From SAR92 clade bacterium (lineage in GTDB: Bacteria > Pseudomonadota > Gammaproteobacteria > Pseudomonadales > Porticoccaceae), in the NCBI GenBank assembly GCA_018607525.1, contig JABBBH010000063.1, positions 1 to 53,450 of the forward strand: a DNA stretch of 53,450 bases, read 5' to 3'. The translations under genes were made by a program, and so were the position numbers. The notes under the pieces were generated by a model, which was not told where the DNA came from, ran no database searches, and saw only the letters and a program-made list of their open reading frames with translations. Below are positions 47,146-53,450 of this stretch, piece by piece. The first letter of the stretch is position 1; each line of letters starts with the position of its first letter.

Positions 47146-48174
47146 TTAAATTGAAGAAAGGCTTTGCAGAGGCCAGCGCGGTGTTACCGATAACGACAGT
47201 TCGCTGCGCTCACCCGCCAGTAACCGCTGACAACCCGCATAGGCGATCATAGCACCATTATCAGTGCAAAACTCGTGACGAGCATAGAAAACCTGAGCAT
47301 CAAATTGAGTTAACTCAGCCTCTAATTTATGGCGTAGACGCTTGTTAGCAGAAACACCGCCGGCAATCACCAACCGTTTCATGTTAGTTTGCTTTAAAGC
47401 CCGCTTACATTTGATGGATAGCGTATCCACCACGGCCTCTTGAAATCCCGCACAGATATCATAGGTAGTCTGCTGATCCGGAAGCACATCATCGCCACGA
47501 TGCTTTTCGATCAAATTTCTAGTATGAGTTTTAAGCCCAGAAAAACTAAAATCTAAACCCGGTTTATCGGTCATCGGTCTTGGGAAATCAAAACGATTGA
47601 GATGGCCATTTTCAGCCAATTTGGCTAACACTGGGCCACCGGGATAATCTAGATCCAACATTTTAGCGGTTTTATCAAAGGCCTCACCAGCCGCATCATC
47701 AAGAGACTCACCCAAAAGCTGATAGTCACCAATACCCTTAACTGAAACTAGCTGGGTATGCCCCCCAGAAACTAACAGAGCTACAAAGGGAAACTCTGGG
47801 GGCTTGTCTTCCAACATAGGCGCCAGTAAATGACCTTCCATGTGATGAACACCCACTACAGGGATATCCAGAGTAAAACCTAAGGCAGTGGCCATAGAAC
47901 CACCTACCATTAATGCCCCCATCAATCCGGGGCCTGCGGTATAGGCAATGCCATCCAGTGCCTCCTTGGTGATGCCGGCTTCGGCAAGCACCTGATTAAA
48001 CATAGGCAAAATCTTTCGCACATGGTCGCGAGAGGCCAACTCAGGGACAACGCCACCATACTCAGCATGCAAAGCCACTTGAGAGTATAAACAATGGGCA
48101 AGAAGACCCCTTTCGCTATCATAAATAGCGAAACCGGTTTCATCGCAGGATGTTTCAATTCCTAATACAAGCAT
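47146..48174 (-). CDS. tsaD: tRNA N6-threonylcarbamoyladenosine synthase subunit TsaD
   Basis: Kae1/Qri7-type ATPase that transfers threonylcarbamoyl from its adenylate to A37 of ANN-decoding tRNAs. The 342-aa protein starts [14 protein letters not shown]. The metal-binding histidines are in VHHMEGH (about residues 110-115), and VSGGHTQL and [12 protein letters not shown] complete the family signatures. It is the first gene of tsaD-folB-folK, divergent from rpsU across 284 nt, as in many proteobacteria. Confidence 0.98.
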   Translation of the reverse strand: MLVLGIETSCDETGFAIYDSERGLLAHCLYSQVALHAEYGGVVPELASRDHVRKILPMFNQVLAEAGITKEALDGIAYTAGPGLMGALMVGGSMATALGFTLDIPVVGVHHMEGHLLAPMLEDKPPEFPFVALLVSGGHTQLVSVKGIGDYQLLGESLDDAAGEAFDKTAKMLDLDYPGGPVLAKLAENGHLNRFDFPRPMTDKPGLDFSFSGLKTHTRNLIEKHRGDDVLPDQQTTYDICAGFQEAVVDTLSIKCKRALKQTNMKRLVIAGGVSANKRLRHKLEAELTQFDAQVFYARHEFCTDNGAMIAYAGCQRLLAGERSELSLSVTPRWPLQSLSSI

Positions 48175-48361
48175 TGTGTTTTTTTAATCTATGGTTTTAG
48201 CCTGCAACTTTAACCTCAAAGCGAGTTTCTGTGAACCCAGTTGCCACTATTTTTTCATTAGAAAAACTGCACATAGAGAGTATAAATCGAGCTTTAATAG
48301 TGAATTTTGACTAAAAACAACTCAATAACCACCCAAAATTGCAGTTAAAGGTAAAAAGATT

Positions 48362-48390
48362 TTGCATCAATAAGGGGAAATGTATAGACT
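48362..48390 (+). promoter_or_regulatory. Promoter of rpsU with GC-rich discriminator
   Basis: -35 TTGCAT, 17-nt spacer, -10 TAGACT (or TATAGA at 15 nt), followed at once by ACGCGCCC. The GC-rich discriminator is a hallmark of promoters negatively controlled by ppGpp/DksA. A near-identical discriminator follows the rpoD promoter. The call rests on spacing and position. Confidence 0.5.
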
Positions 48391-48458
48391 ACGCGCCCTT
48401 AATGCCAGTGAACATAAAGTTCAGTGAATTTTAATTACTACAACAGGATTATGCATCA

Positions 48459-48674
48459 ATGCCAAGTGTGCGTATTAAAGAAAATGAGCCGTTTGACGTC
48501 GCCCTAAGACGTTTCAAGCGTTCATGCGAAAAAGCAGGAATTTTAGCCAAGGTTCGCTCAAAAGAATTTTATGAGAAGCCAACCTGGGAACGTAAGCGCA
48601 AAGGCGCAGCAGCTGTTAAGCGTAACCTTAAAAAGGTTTCTCGCGAATCACGCAAGTTCCAACGGTTGTACTAA
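48459..48674 (+). CDS. rpsU: 30S ribosomal protein S21
   Basis: Small basic ribosomal protein (71 aa) located near the anti-Shine-Dalgarno end of 16S rRNA, helping initiation. The sequence [26 protein letters not shown] and the Arg/Lys-rich C-terminus are diagnostic. AGGA precedes the start. It opens the macromolecular synthesis cluster rpsU-yqeY-dnaG-rpoD, and a terminator immediately follows it. Confidence 0.98.
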   Translation: MPSVRIKENEPFDVALRRFKRSCEKAGILAKVRSKEFYEKPTWERKRKGAAAVKRNLKKVSRESRKFQRLY

Positions 48675-48717
48675 ACCCTCGCTAACCGCAGAGTTTAGAG
48701 CAAAATATATAGCAAAG

Positions 48718-48738
48718 AGCGCCTTGAGGCGCTTTTTG
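48718..48738 (+). terminator. Rho-independent terminator/attenuator after rpsU
   Basis: AGCGCC-TTGA-GGCGCT followed by TTTTGTG, 44 nt after the rpsU stop. In E. coli a comparable terminator between rpsU and dnaG lowers expression of the downstream genes. The same arrangement probably applies here. Confidence 0.9.
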
Positions 48739-48791
48739 TGTTTCTAGCTATCGACGCTGATAAAATAAATTTTTATTCGAAGGTGTAATCA

Positions 48792-49235
48792 ATGAGTCTT
48801 AAACAACAGATCCATACTGCGATGAAAGAAGCTATGCGTGCCAAAGAAAAGGCTCGACTAGGTGCAATTCGACTGATTCAAGCGGAAGTTAAGCGTATTG
48901 AAGTTGATGAGCGAATCGAGATTGATGATCAAAGACTGATTGCCATCATGGATAAAATGATCAAACAGCGTCGAGACTCTATCGCTCAATATGAAGCTGC
49001 GGGTCGTCAAGAGCTTGCAGATATCGAAGTGGCGGAAATTGATGTTATTCAAGACTTCCTCCCTACCGCTCTCACCGAGCAAGAAATTAATGACCTAATT
49101 CAACAGGCTATAGCCTCTACAGGCGCAGAATCAATGCGTGATATGGGCAAGGTAATGGGTATTTTGAAACCGCAAATTCAGGGCCGAGCAGATGGCGGCG
49201 TTGTCAGTGGTGCAGTAAAAAAAGCCTTAGTCTAA
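48792..49235 (+). CDS. yqeY: GatB/YqeY domain protein
   Basis: A 147-aa helical protein homologous to the tRNA-binding tail domain of GatB. It has the typical AMREAMRAKEKARLGAIRLIQAEVKRIEVDER-like start (AMKEAMRAKEKARL) and the segment LPTALTEQEINDLI. GRADGGVVSGAVKKAL is near the end. It lies between rpsU and dnaG, the usual place in pseudomonads and relatives. Its molecular role is not settled. Confidence 0.93.
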   Translation: MSLKQQIHTAMKEAMRAKEKARLGAIRLIQAEVKRIEVDERIEIDDQRLIAIMDKMIKQRRDSIAQYEAAGRQELADIEVAEIDVIQDFLPTALTEQEINDLIQQAIASTGAESMRDMGKVMGILKPQIQGRADGGVVSGAVKKALV

Positions 49236-49250
49236 TAAACGCTGTTTATT
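49234..49250 (+). terminator. Weak hairpin after yqeY
   Basis: AATAAAC-GCT-GTTTATT, a perfect 7-bp but AT-rich stem right at the yqeY stop, followed by TCCTT. It is at best a weak or partial terminator before dnaG. Confidence 0.3.
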
Positions 49251-49316
49251 TCCTTAAAGAACCCGTTACACTGTATCTTTAACTAGCACATTAACATCAC
49301 TGCTTCGATTGGGTAT

Positions 49317-51257
49317 ATGGCGGGTTTAATTCCACAAACATTTATAGATGATCTCTTAGATCGCGTCGATATTGTCGACGTGGTTAACAGCCGTGTTCCG
49401 CTCAAAAAAACCGGCAAAAGTCATAAAGCCTGTTGCCCTTTTCACGAAGAAAAAAGCCCCTCATTCACCGTTGCCCAAGACAAACAGTTTTATTACTGTT
49501 TTGGCTGTGGCGCAGGCGGCAATGCTCTGGGCTTTATTATGGAATTTGATCGTATCGATTTTTTACCCGCGGTAGAGTTATTAGCAAAAAATGCGGGTAT
49601 GGAAATTCCCAGAGAAGCCGTGGCCAATCCAAAGGCCAAACAACATCGCGATGATCTTTACAGTGTAGTCACCGAGGCTGATAAATTTTATCGCCAAAAA
49701 CTGCGTACTGAAGAAGCTAAACAGGCGGTAGCCTACTTAAAAGCGCGCGGCTTAACCGGAAAAATTGCAGCCCAGTTCGGTATCGGATTTGCACCACAGG
49801 GCTGGGATAATCTACTCAAAGCTGTGGGCACCAAAGAAGAAAAAATAAAACTACTAGCTGACTCAGGCATGTTGGTGGTCAAACCCGAAGAAAAGAAGCA
49901 ATACGACCGCTTTAGACATCGCATCATGTTCCCTATTCGCGATCAGCGCGGGCGAACCCTAGGCTTTGGTGGCCGTGTTCTAGACGACAGCACGCCTAAG
50001 TACCTCAACTCACCGGAAACCCCTATCTTTCACAAGGGTAGAGAGCTGTATGGCTTATATGAAGCCCGCCAGGCACTCAAAGAAATACCCTATTTGTTAA
50101 TGGTAGAGGGCTACATGGACGTGATCGCTCTTGCACAGTTTGGTATCCATAATGCAGTTGCCACCTTAGGAACCGCACTTACTGAAAATCATCTGCAAAA
50201 ATTATTTCGATACACCAGTGAAATTGTATTCTGCTTTGATGGTGATAATGCGGGTAGACGTGCGGCATCACGCTCACTTGATATTGCATTGCCAGAAATG
50301 CGCGATGGAGTGACCGCAAAATTTTTGTTCCTTCCCGATGGTGAAGACCCTGATACCATGGTCAGAAATTTAGGTTCAGAGAAATTCCAAACGCAGATTC
50401 AAAATGCCACACCATTGTCCGAGTTTTTATTTGAAGAGCTGAGCGAAGGCATTAATATAGAAACCGGCGAAGGCAAAGCCAAACTTAGTAAATTAAGCGC
50501 ACCTAAAATCAATAGAATACCCGTAGGTGTGTTTAAACAGCTTATGCTTGAAGAGCTTTCAAGAAAAACCAGTATTGCTGTAGATGACCTCAAAACCTAT
50601 GTCGAAACCCATGGCGGCCCGACAAATCAGCCATCCCAGCCCAATCAGACTGCCCCATCCTACGAACAGGGTTCAGATGTTCAGACCTGGGAATCGGCGC
50701 CTATTCCCGCAGAGGATGATTATGGTATTTCTGACATAGGCTATGATCAAAAAACATCAAAAATTCGCCTTACACCCATAAAACATCTGACTGCCCTGCT
50801 AATTAATCATCCGCAATTAGCTGAACATATTGATAGCGCAGATTTACTTTTCAATTCATCAGATGTAGACACTCAGCTATTTTTAAAATTATTAAATGTG
50901 GTACAAAGTAATCCACAATACAAACCCTCCCATATATTTGCCTACTGGCATGGTACTTACAGTGACTCACAGGAAACCCAGATTTTACAAGATCTGGCTG
51001 CTAGTGAGCTCTATCACCCGCCCTCCGGCACTGGAAGGGATGATAATCAGGAATTCTGTGATGCATTGAATCATGTCTTAAAAGAGGCCTTTTACCAACT
51101 GCCTGCCAGTGAAAAAGCCGCCCATTTACTGGATCAAGAGAAACTTGATGAAAGCCAGATAAAACAACTGTATAAGCTCAGATTAGAACTGCCGGAAGAT
51201 GAAAAATCAGCGGCATTAAAAGAACAAATTAAACAGCGATTACTAGCCCAGCAATAA
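49317..51257 (+). CDS. dnaG: DNA primase
   Basis: Synthesises RNA primers at the replication fork. The 646-aa protein has an N-terminal zinc-binding domain with Cys40, His43, Cys61 and Cys64 (CPFHEEKSPSF, YYCFGCGAGG). The TOPRIM core is at about residues 258-340 (LLMVEGYMDVIAL and EIVFCFDGDNAGRRAA). A Gln/Asn/Pro-rich linker spans about 435-480, and a C-terminal DnaB-binding helical domain ends the protein. It is followed by rpoD with its own promoter. Confidence 0.98.
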   Translation: MAGLIPQTFIDDLLDRVDIVDVVNSRVPLKKTGKSHKACCPFHEEKSPSFTVAQDKQFYYCFGCGAGGNALGFIMEFDRIDFLPAVELLAKNAGMEIPREAVANPKAKQHRDDLYSVVTEADKFYRQKLRTEEAKQAVAYLKARGLTGKIAAQFGIGFAPQGWDNLLKAVGTKEEKIKLLADSGMLVVKPEEKKQYDRFRHRIMFPIRDQRGRTLGFGGRVLDDSTPKYLNSPETPIFHKGRELYGLYEARQALKEIPYLLMVEGYMDVIALAQFGIHNAVATLGTALTENHLQKLFRYTSEIVFCFDGDNAGRRAASRSLDIALPEMRDGVTAKFLFLPDGEDPDTMVRNLGSEKFQTQIQNATPLSEFLFEELSEGINIETGEGKAKLSKLSAPKINRIPVGVFKQLMLEELSRKTSIAVDDLKTYVETHGGPTNQPSQPNQTAPSYEQGSDVQTWESAPIPAEDDYGISDIGYDQKTSKIRLTPIKHLTALLINHPQLAEHIDSADLLFNSSDVDTQLFLKLLNVVQSNPQYKPSHIFAYWHGTYSDSQETQILQDLAASELYHPPSGTGRDDNQEFCDALNHVLKEAFYQLPASEKAAHLLDQEKLDESQIKQLYKLRLELPEDEKSAALKEQIKQRLLAQQ

Positions 51258-51293
51258 AAAAAGGCAATATCTGCTGAATTTACTAAAATTACT

Positions 51294-51322
51294 GCGACAT
51301 TAGAATAAATTTTCGATATAAT
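51294..51322 (+). promoter_or_regulatory. Promoter of rpoD with GC-rich discriminator
   Basis: -35 GCGACA (4 of 6 consensus), 17-nt spacer, consensus -10 TATAAT, then TACGCGCC. The predicted transcription start is about 34 nt before the rpoD ATG. The discriminator matches that of rpsU. Confidence 0.65.
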
Positions 51323-51362
51323 TACGCGCCATTTCAAGCGCATAAAAGACAGTATAAAAACT

Positions 51363-53213
51363 ATGAGCGATAATCAAAAAAATCAGCAATCCGGAATTAA
51401 AGATCTTATTGCCAAAGGCCGTGAGCAGGGTTACCTGACCTACGCCGAAGTTAACGATCACTTGCCTGAAGGCATTGCAGATCCCGAGCAAGTAGAAGAT
51501 ATCATTCAAATGATTAATGATATGGGCATCACTGTTTTTGAAACTGCGCCTGATGCTGAATCTATTTTGATGATTTCCGGGGTTAATACTCCCGATGAGG
51601 TTGCCGCCGCTGAAGCTGCAGCCGCCCTAGCCTCTGTAGAATCTGAACAGCATAGAACAACCGACCCAGTGCGTATGTATATGCGTGAAATGGGCTCCGT
51701 TGAGCTACTTACCAGAGAAGGCGAAATTGAAATCGCCAAGCGTATTGAAGAAGGCACGCGAGAGCTAATGTCAGCAGTTTCCGACTGGCCATCGACTGTC
51801 GCCGCCGTTATTGCAGAATGGGATCAGGTGTTAGCCGGTGAACGCAAACTAACTGACCTCATTAGTGGTTACCTCAACCCAATGGAGCATGTACCCTCAG
51901 CGCTAGCTCAACAGCAGGCTGCTGAAGCCGCTGAAGCCGAAAGAATTGCCAACGGTGGAGCCGTCGTTGAAGACGAAGAGGAAGAAGAAGAAAATGAAGG
52001 CGGTCTAGATCCTGAAGAAGCTAACCGTCGCTTCGAAGAAATTAGAGCGCAGTTAAGCAAAACAGAAAAGTATATTGCTCGTTACGGTCGCGATGGAAAA
52101 TCTTCTAAAGAAAACCTAGAGCAACTTTCTGATGTTTTTAAATACCTCAAGCTAACGCCCCGTCAATTCGATCCATTAATTGCCATGGTTAAGAATGCCG
52201 TTGATAAAATTCGCTTACAAGAACGCGCCATCATGCGCCTCTGCTTGCGCTATGCAAAAATGCCACGTAAAGACTTTATCAAAAGCTTCCCTAACAATGA
52301 AACCAATATGGAATGGGTTACTCAGCTGATTGAAAGCAATGCTGATTGGTCAAAAGGGCTAAAAAATCAAGAAATTGAAATCCTTCGCTGTCAAAGAAAG
52401 TTAGCGCAGGTTGAAGCTAACAGTCAGCTGAGTATTGCTCAAATTAAAGATATTAACCGCCGCGTGACTATGGGTGAAGCCATGGCTCGTCGTGCGAAAA
52501 AAGAGATGGTAGAAGCTAACTTGCGACTAGTAATCTCGATTGCTAAAAAATATACCAACCGCGGTTTGCAGTTCCTTGATCTTATTCAGGAAGGTAATAT
52601 CGGCCTAATGAAAGCGGTCGATAAGTTTGAATATCGTCGCGGTTATAAGTTCTCGACCTATGCTACCTGGTGGATTCGTCAGGCAATTACTCGTTCAATT
52701 GCTGACCAAGCAAGAACCATTCGTATCCCAGTGCATATGATCGAAACCATTAACAAACTGAATCGTATTTCCCGCCAAATGCTACAAGAAATGGGCCGTG
52801 AAGCCACGCCTGAAGAGTTAGCAGAGCGCATGGAAATGCCAGAAGATAAAATTCGTAAAGTGCTTAAAATCGCAAAAGAACCCATCTCAATGGAAACGCC
52901 CATTGGTGAAGATGAAGATGCAAATATTGGTGATCTTATCGAAGATACCACCATTGCCTTGCCGGTTGATGAAGCCACTAAATCGAACCTTACCGACTCT
53001 ACACGCAACGTACTTGGCAGCCTAACCGCTCGTGAAGCCAAGGTACTAAGAATGCGTTTTGGTATTGATATGAATACAGATCATACCCTTGAAGAAGTAG
53101 GTAAACAGTTTGATGTAACCCGTGAGCGTATTCGTCAAATCGAAGCCAAAGCATTACGTAAACTTCGTCACCCGACTCGCTCGGACCATTTGCGCAGCTT
53201 TATCGACGAATAA
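51363..53213 (+). CDS. rpoD: RNA polymerase primary sigma factor RpoD (sigma-70)
   Basis: Primary sigma factor that directs RNA polymerase to housekeeping promoters. The 616-aa protein has region 1.1 (about residues 1-80), region 1.2 ([21 protein letters not shown]) and a long non-conserved region with an acidic run ([12 protein letters not shown]). Regions 2.1-2.4 follow ([40 protein letters not shown]). Region 3 comes next, and region 4.2 is the helix-turn-helix [30 protein letters not shown]. It ends with LRSFIDE. It is the last gene of the cluster and has a strong hairpin downstream. Confidence 0.99.
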   Translation: MSDNQKNQQSGIKDLIAKGREQGYLTYAEVNDHLPEGIADPEQVEDIIQMINDMGITVFETAPDAESILMISGVNTPDEVAAAEAAAALASVESEQHRTTDPVRMYMREMGSVELLTREGEIEIAKRIEEGTRELMSAVSDWPSTVAAVIAEWDQVLAGERKLTDLISGYLNPMEHVPSALAQQQAAEAAEAERIANGGAVVEDEEEEEENEGGLDPEEANRRFEEIRAQLSKTEKYIARYGRDGKSSKENLEQLSDVFKYLKLTPRQFDPLIAMVKNAVDKIRLQERAIMRLCLRYAKMPRKDFIKSFPNNETNMEWVTQLIESNADWSKGLKNQEIEILRCQRKLAQVEANSQLSIAQIKDINRRVTMGEAMARRAKKEMVEANLRLVISIAKKYTNRGLQFLDLIQEGNIGLMKAVDKFEYRRGYKFSTYATWWIRQAITRSIADQARTIRIPVHMIETINKLNRISRQMLQEMGREATPEELAERMEMPEDKIRKVLKIAKEPISMETPIGEDEDANIGDLIEDTTIALPVDEATKSNLTDSTRNVLGSLTAREAKVLRMRFGIDMNTDHTLEEVGKQFDVTRERIRQIEAKALRKLRHPTRSDHLRSFIDE

Positions 53214-53224
53214 ATAAGAAATCT

Positions 53225-53272
53225 GCTAAAACTATCGCTTTGTAATCTAGAATAAATACAAAGCGTTTTAGC
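53225..53272 (+). terminator. Rho-independent terminator of rpoD
   Basis: Long imperfect stem: GCTAAAAC-tatc-GCTTTGTA pairs with TACAAAGC-GTTTTAGC around a 12-nt loop. The GTTTTAG arm forms the U-tract on the plus strand. It starts 12 nt after the rpoD stop. Being nearly symmetrical it may act in both directions. Confidence 0.75.
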
Positions 53273-53280
53273 ATGTCGCC

Positions 53281-53441
53281 CAGCGGCAAAAAGACAAGTT
53301 AAACAGCAAGACCATTAAACCTAGGATTTTTGGCTCAGCGCAAGGCGAACAATGAAGCCAGTGAAGGAGCATACATAAGGTATGTGACTGAATGAGTGAA
53401 GCAGTTCAACGCAGCGATCAGTCAAAAAGACAAGTTTAAAA
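53281..53441. repeat. Structured repeat-like intergenic element downstream of rpoD
   Basis: The 14-nt sequence CAAAAAGACAAGTT occurs twice as a direct repeat (53287-53300 and 53423-53436), each preceded a few bases earlier by CAGCG. Between them lies GTGAAGGAGCATACATAAGG TATGTGACTGA-type sequence with a small hairpin (CATAC-ATAAG-GTATG, 53370-53384) and outer CAGT/ACTG pairing. No ORF fits. It resembles, from memory, dispersed intergenic elements of marine gammaproteobacteria. The window ends within or just past it. Confidence 0.5.
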
Positions 53442-53450
53442 TTAACGCAG

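Overview
This is a chromosomal window from a moderately AT-rich, free-living gammaproteobacterium. Gene order resembles the Pseudomonadales/Cellvibrionales side of the class, and a marine SAR92/Porticoccaceae-like lineage is my best guess. This rests on the fused tyrA-aroA next to cmk-rpsA-ihfB, the pair smc-zipA-ligA, the mtaD-ubiG-mupP-yciK block, a full ccmABCDEFGHI operon and rpsU-yqeY-dnaG-rpoD. Almost everything is core housekeeping. There are no rRNA or tRNA genes, insertion sequences, prophage genes or CRISPR arrays.

Layout. 0-5 kb (+): valS and rep. 5.1-6.7 kb (+): a lone S41 peptidase lipoprotein. 6.8-15.7 kb (-): gyrA, pheA, tyrA-aroA, cmk, rpsA and ihfB, covering aromatic amino acid synthesis, CMP kinase, ribosomal protein S1 and IHF-beta. 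The aminotransferase genes serC and hisC, usually interleaved here in pseudomonads, are absent. 15.95-19.4 kb (+): an amidohydrolase that has lost its metal ligands, then ubiG, mupP and yciK. 19.4-22.5 kb (-): yciO, scpA, scpB and rluB. 22.6-24.2 kb (-): a sensorless hybrid histidine-kinase-like protein whose H-box histidine is a lysine. 24.6-28.6 kb (+): a VC0807-like membrane protein, yciI, an SH3 protein, an exported cyclophilin, a Xanthomonas-like pdxJ and a SpoU methyltransferase. 28.6-36.5 kb (-): smc, zipA, ligA, a small membrane protein and an MFS transporter. 36.7-43.7 kb (-): the cytochrome c maturation operon, with most genes overlapping by ATGA. 43.8-44.0 kb (-): a 72-aa hypothetical gene with its own terminator. 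44.3-46.3 kb (+): cca and a folM-like pteridine reductase, convergent with folK-folB-tsaD (-). 48.4-53.2 kb (+): rpsU, yqeY, dnaG and rpoD. The window ends with an rpoD terminator and a structured repeat-like intergenic element.

How the parts work together. Smc, ScpA and ScpB make a complete condensin encoded within one 15-kb stretch. Rep, GyrA, LigA and DnaG cover replication, and ZipA covers division. The Ccm proteins mature c-type cytochromes while UbiG makes ubiquinone, so the cell respires. FolM, FolK and FolB serve pterin/folate metabolism.

I see no obviously new multi-gene system. The most interesting items are two conserved-looking proteins with dismantled catalytic sites: the MtaD-like protein at 15.95 kb and the kinase-like protein at 22.6 kb. 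Next come the element after rpoD, the S1 leader hairpin and the GC-rich discriminators shared by the rpsU and rpoD promoters. All family assignments come from reading the sequence and from memory of families. No search was run.
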